DNA of 64,000 bases from UBA1715 sp045600045 (lineage in GTDB: Bacteria > Bacteroidota > Bacteroidia > Bacteroidales > UBA1715), in NCBI GenBank assembly GCA_045600045.1, contig JAZRXD010000044.1, forward strand, positions 11,573 to 75,572. The letters are read 5' to 3'. The translations under genes were made by a program, and so were the position numbers. Below are positions 63,235 through 64,000 of the stretch, one piece after another. A model generated the notes under the pieces. It made no database searches, was not told where the DNA came from, and saw nothing but the letters and a program-made list of their open reading frames with translations. Numbering within the stretch: the first letter of the stretch is position 1; the number at the start of each line of letters is the position of its first letter.

Positions 63235-63765
63235 TTAATTTTTCAACGCTTGCCGTAATATCGAAAAAGCTTTTGTGATTTGCGATTCAACTGCTTTTAC
63301 GGATATGTTTAGTTTTTCGGCAATTTCTTTTTGTTTCATTCCGTTATATTTGCTCATTATGACAATTTCGCGGCAGCGCTCGGGGAGGCTGTCAACTGCT
63401 TTGCGGATTTTTTCTTCTTTTTCTTCTTTGAAATCGATTTCGAGAGATTTTAATTCCAAGGTTTTCAATTCAATCCAGGCTTCGCTTTTGTATTTTTCTT
63501 CTATCTTTTTGTGGGCGAGTTGGTTGAAACATGAATTTTTTACTGTGCGGAACAAATAAGATTGCAAATTGTCGATTGTTTGGAAAATGTCCCGTTGTTC
63601 CCATAGTTTCATGATTATTCTTTGAACGATTTCTTCGGCTTCGTCATCATCGTCCAGCAAAGAGGAGGCGTACACGCACATTCTTGAATAATAACGCATG
63701 TAAATGGATTTGAACAGGTCATCCCATTCTTGTGCTGATTTTTCTTTTTTCTCGTTCTTATCCAT
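63235..63765 (-). CDS. ECF-type RNA polymerase sigma-70 factor
   Basis: An ECF sigma factor of about 176 residues, of the FecI-like Bacteroidetes group. Region 2 spans YMRYYSRMCVYASSLL to DNLQSYLFRTVKN. Region 4 is LPERCREIVIMSKYNGMKQKEIAEKL, split as LPERCREIVIMS and KQKEIAEKL, with a helix-turn-helix NISVKAVESQITKAF. The frame reads back to 63822, but ATG 63822 lies in a terminator stem, so ATG 63765 (MDKNEKKEKS) is preferred. It heads the unit with FecR, STN-barrel and RCC1 genes. Confidence 0.92.
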   Translation of the reverse strand: MDKNEKKEKSAQEWDDLFKSIYMRYYSRMCVYASSLLDDDDEAEEIVQRIIMKLWEQRDIFQTIDNLQSYLFRTVKNSCFNQLAHKKIEEKYKSEAWIELKTLELKSLEIDFKEEKEEKIRKAVDSLPERCREIVIMSKYNGMKQKEIAEKLNISVKAVESQITKAFSILRQALKN

Positions 63766-63810
63766 TTTGCCAAATAAAACTGCGTGAAAATAGAAAAATT
63801 TATTCATACA

Positions 63811-63850
63811 AAAAAACGGCATAAATGAAAATCTATTTATGCCGTTTTTT
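63811..63850. terminator. Strong bidirectional terminator
   Basis: Arms AAAAAACGGCATAAAT and ATTTATGCCGTTTTTT form a perfect 16-bp stem around GAAAATCT. It lies just upstream of the sigma gene and just before the insertion sequence. No gene in the window ends there, so it may belong to a gene on the right that the insertion displaced. Confidence 0.85.
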
Positions 63851-63877
63851 ATAAGGAAGTATCCCGTCCTAAAATAG

Positions 63878-63896
63878 CGTTACAAAAAAAGTAACG
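63878..63896 (+). promoter_or_regulatory. Hairpin just before the transposase start codon
   Basis: CGTTAC, seven A, GTAACG. The stem ends 4 bases before the ATG at 63901, so it could hide the ribosome binding region and limit transposase translation, as is known for some insertion sequences. Inference. Confidence 0.5.
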
Positions 63897-63900
63897 TAAA

Positions 63901-64000
63901 ATGGAAGTAAAAGAAAAACAGTACGTTAAACGTACACAAAAAGACTATCCAATGTCTTTTAAAATGTCAGTCGTAAAAGAATTTGAGACAGGCGTAATCA
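63901..64000 (+). CDS. Transposase / helix-turn-helix OrfA, N-terminus only (truncated by window end)
   Basis: The 33 visible residues start MEVKEKQYVKRTQKDYPMSF and continue KMSVVKEFETGVI. This resembles the N-terminal helix-turn-helix of IS3-family OrfA proteins in Bacteroidetes (the KRTQKDYPMSFKxxVV pattern). The gene runs off the window edge. The reading is from a short stretch, so the family is likely rather than certain. Confidence 0.65.
   Translation, partial: MEVKEKQYVKRTQKDYPMSFKMSVVKEFETGVI

Larger units (their letters stand above)
63862..64000 (+). mobile_element. Left end of an insertion sequence (partial)
   Basis: The end of the window begins a transposase gene preceded by a 38-base leader (63862-63900) with a perfect CGTTAC/GTAACG hairpin. 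The exact terminal inverted repeat is not proven. The family looks like the IS3 type, based on the transposase N-terminus. The rest lies outside the window. Confidence 0.55.

Overview
The window is AT-rich, densely coding chromosomal DNA from a member of the Bacteroidota, most likely the order Bacteroidales. The evidence is the complete Bat (Bacteroides aerotolerance) gene set, repeated TAnnTTTG promoter elements, a type IX secretion C-terminal sorting domain, a FecR anti-sigma factor with an ECF sigma factor, a long NusB, a lysyl-tRNA synthetase with the extended C-terminus usual in this phylum, and a PagL-like lipid A deacylase. No rRNA, tRNA, CRISPR array or prophage was seen. No gene-free stretch exceeds 300 bases; the largest gaps (about 200 bases, 4176-4381 and 43938-44138) are divergent promoter regions.

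Layout. 1-1511: the end of miaA and a PfkB-type sugar kinase. 1575-4175 (minus): a secreted repeat protein with a T9SS sorting domain. 4382-12931 (plus): lysS-gpsA-asnA, a cation diffusion facilitator, valS and a glutaminyl cyclotransferase lipoprotein. 12937-20167 (minus): two small conserved proteins, a 1535-residue exported protein directly downstream of prmA, and a D-2-hydroxyacid dehydrogenase. 20343-22972 (plus): a cysteine synthase-like enzyme with a CBM9-like protein, then a MerR regulator. 23044-25120 (minus): a 56-residue ferredoxin and a secreted MORN/leucine-rich/Hint protein. 25195-34071 (minus): a seven-gene probable operon with a cell-envelope theme (LysM/PBP1-like, MATE, cytidylate kinase-like, PagL-like, DacB, SDR, VOC).

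34180-43919 (minus): the Bat locus in the order moxR, DUF58, a BatD-like membrane protein, batA, batB, batC, a Q/N-rich BatC-like gene, batD, then batE beyond an inverted alkD-type gene. Adjacent genes overlap or nearly touch, consistent with one membrane-associated complex of a MoxR ATPase, von Willebrand proteins and TPR proteins. 44139-50556 (plus): nusB, a DUF1573 lipoprotein, yajC, a YbbR protein, coaE, a TerB/J-domain protein, a DUF5606 protein and an M3 peptidase. 50654-58350 (plus): mutS, a class A penicillin-binding protein and an OmpA/PD40 protein.

58351-63765 (minus): a four-gene unit of ECF sigma factor, FecR, an STN-domain protein with a predicted barrel and an RCC1-propeller protein. 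It looks like a surface-signalling system with no TonB-dependent receptor. The last 100 bases (63901-64000) begin a transposase of an insertion sequence whose rest lies outside the window.

The two most unusual items are the secreted protein ending in a complete Hint self-processing domain with no payload after it (23336-25120), and the sigma/FecR/STN/RCC1 unit. Functional calls come from reading motifs; no database search was run.
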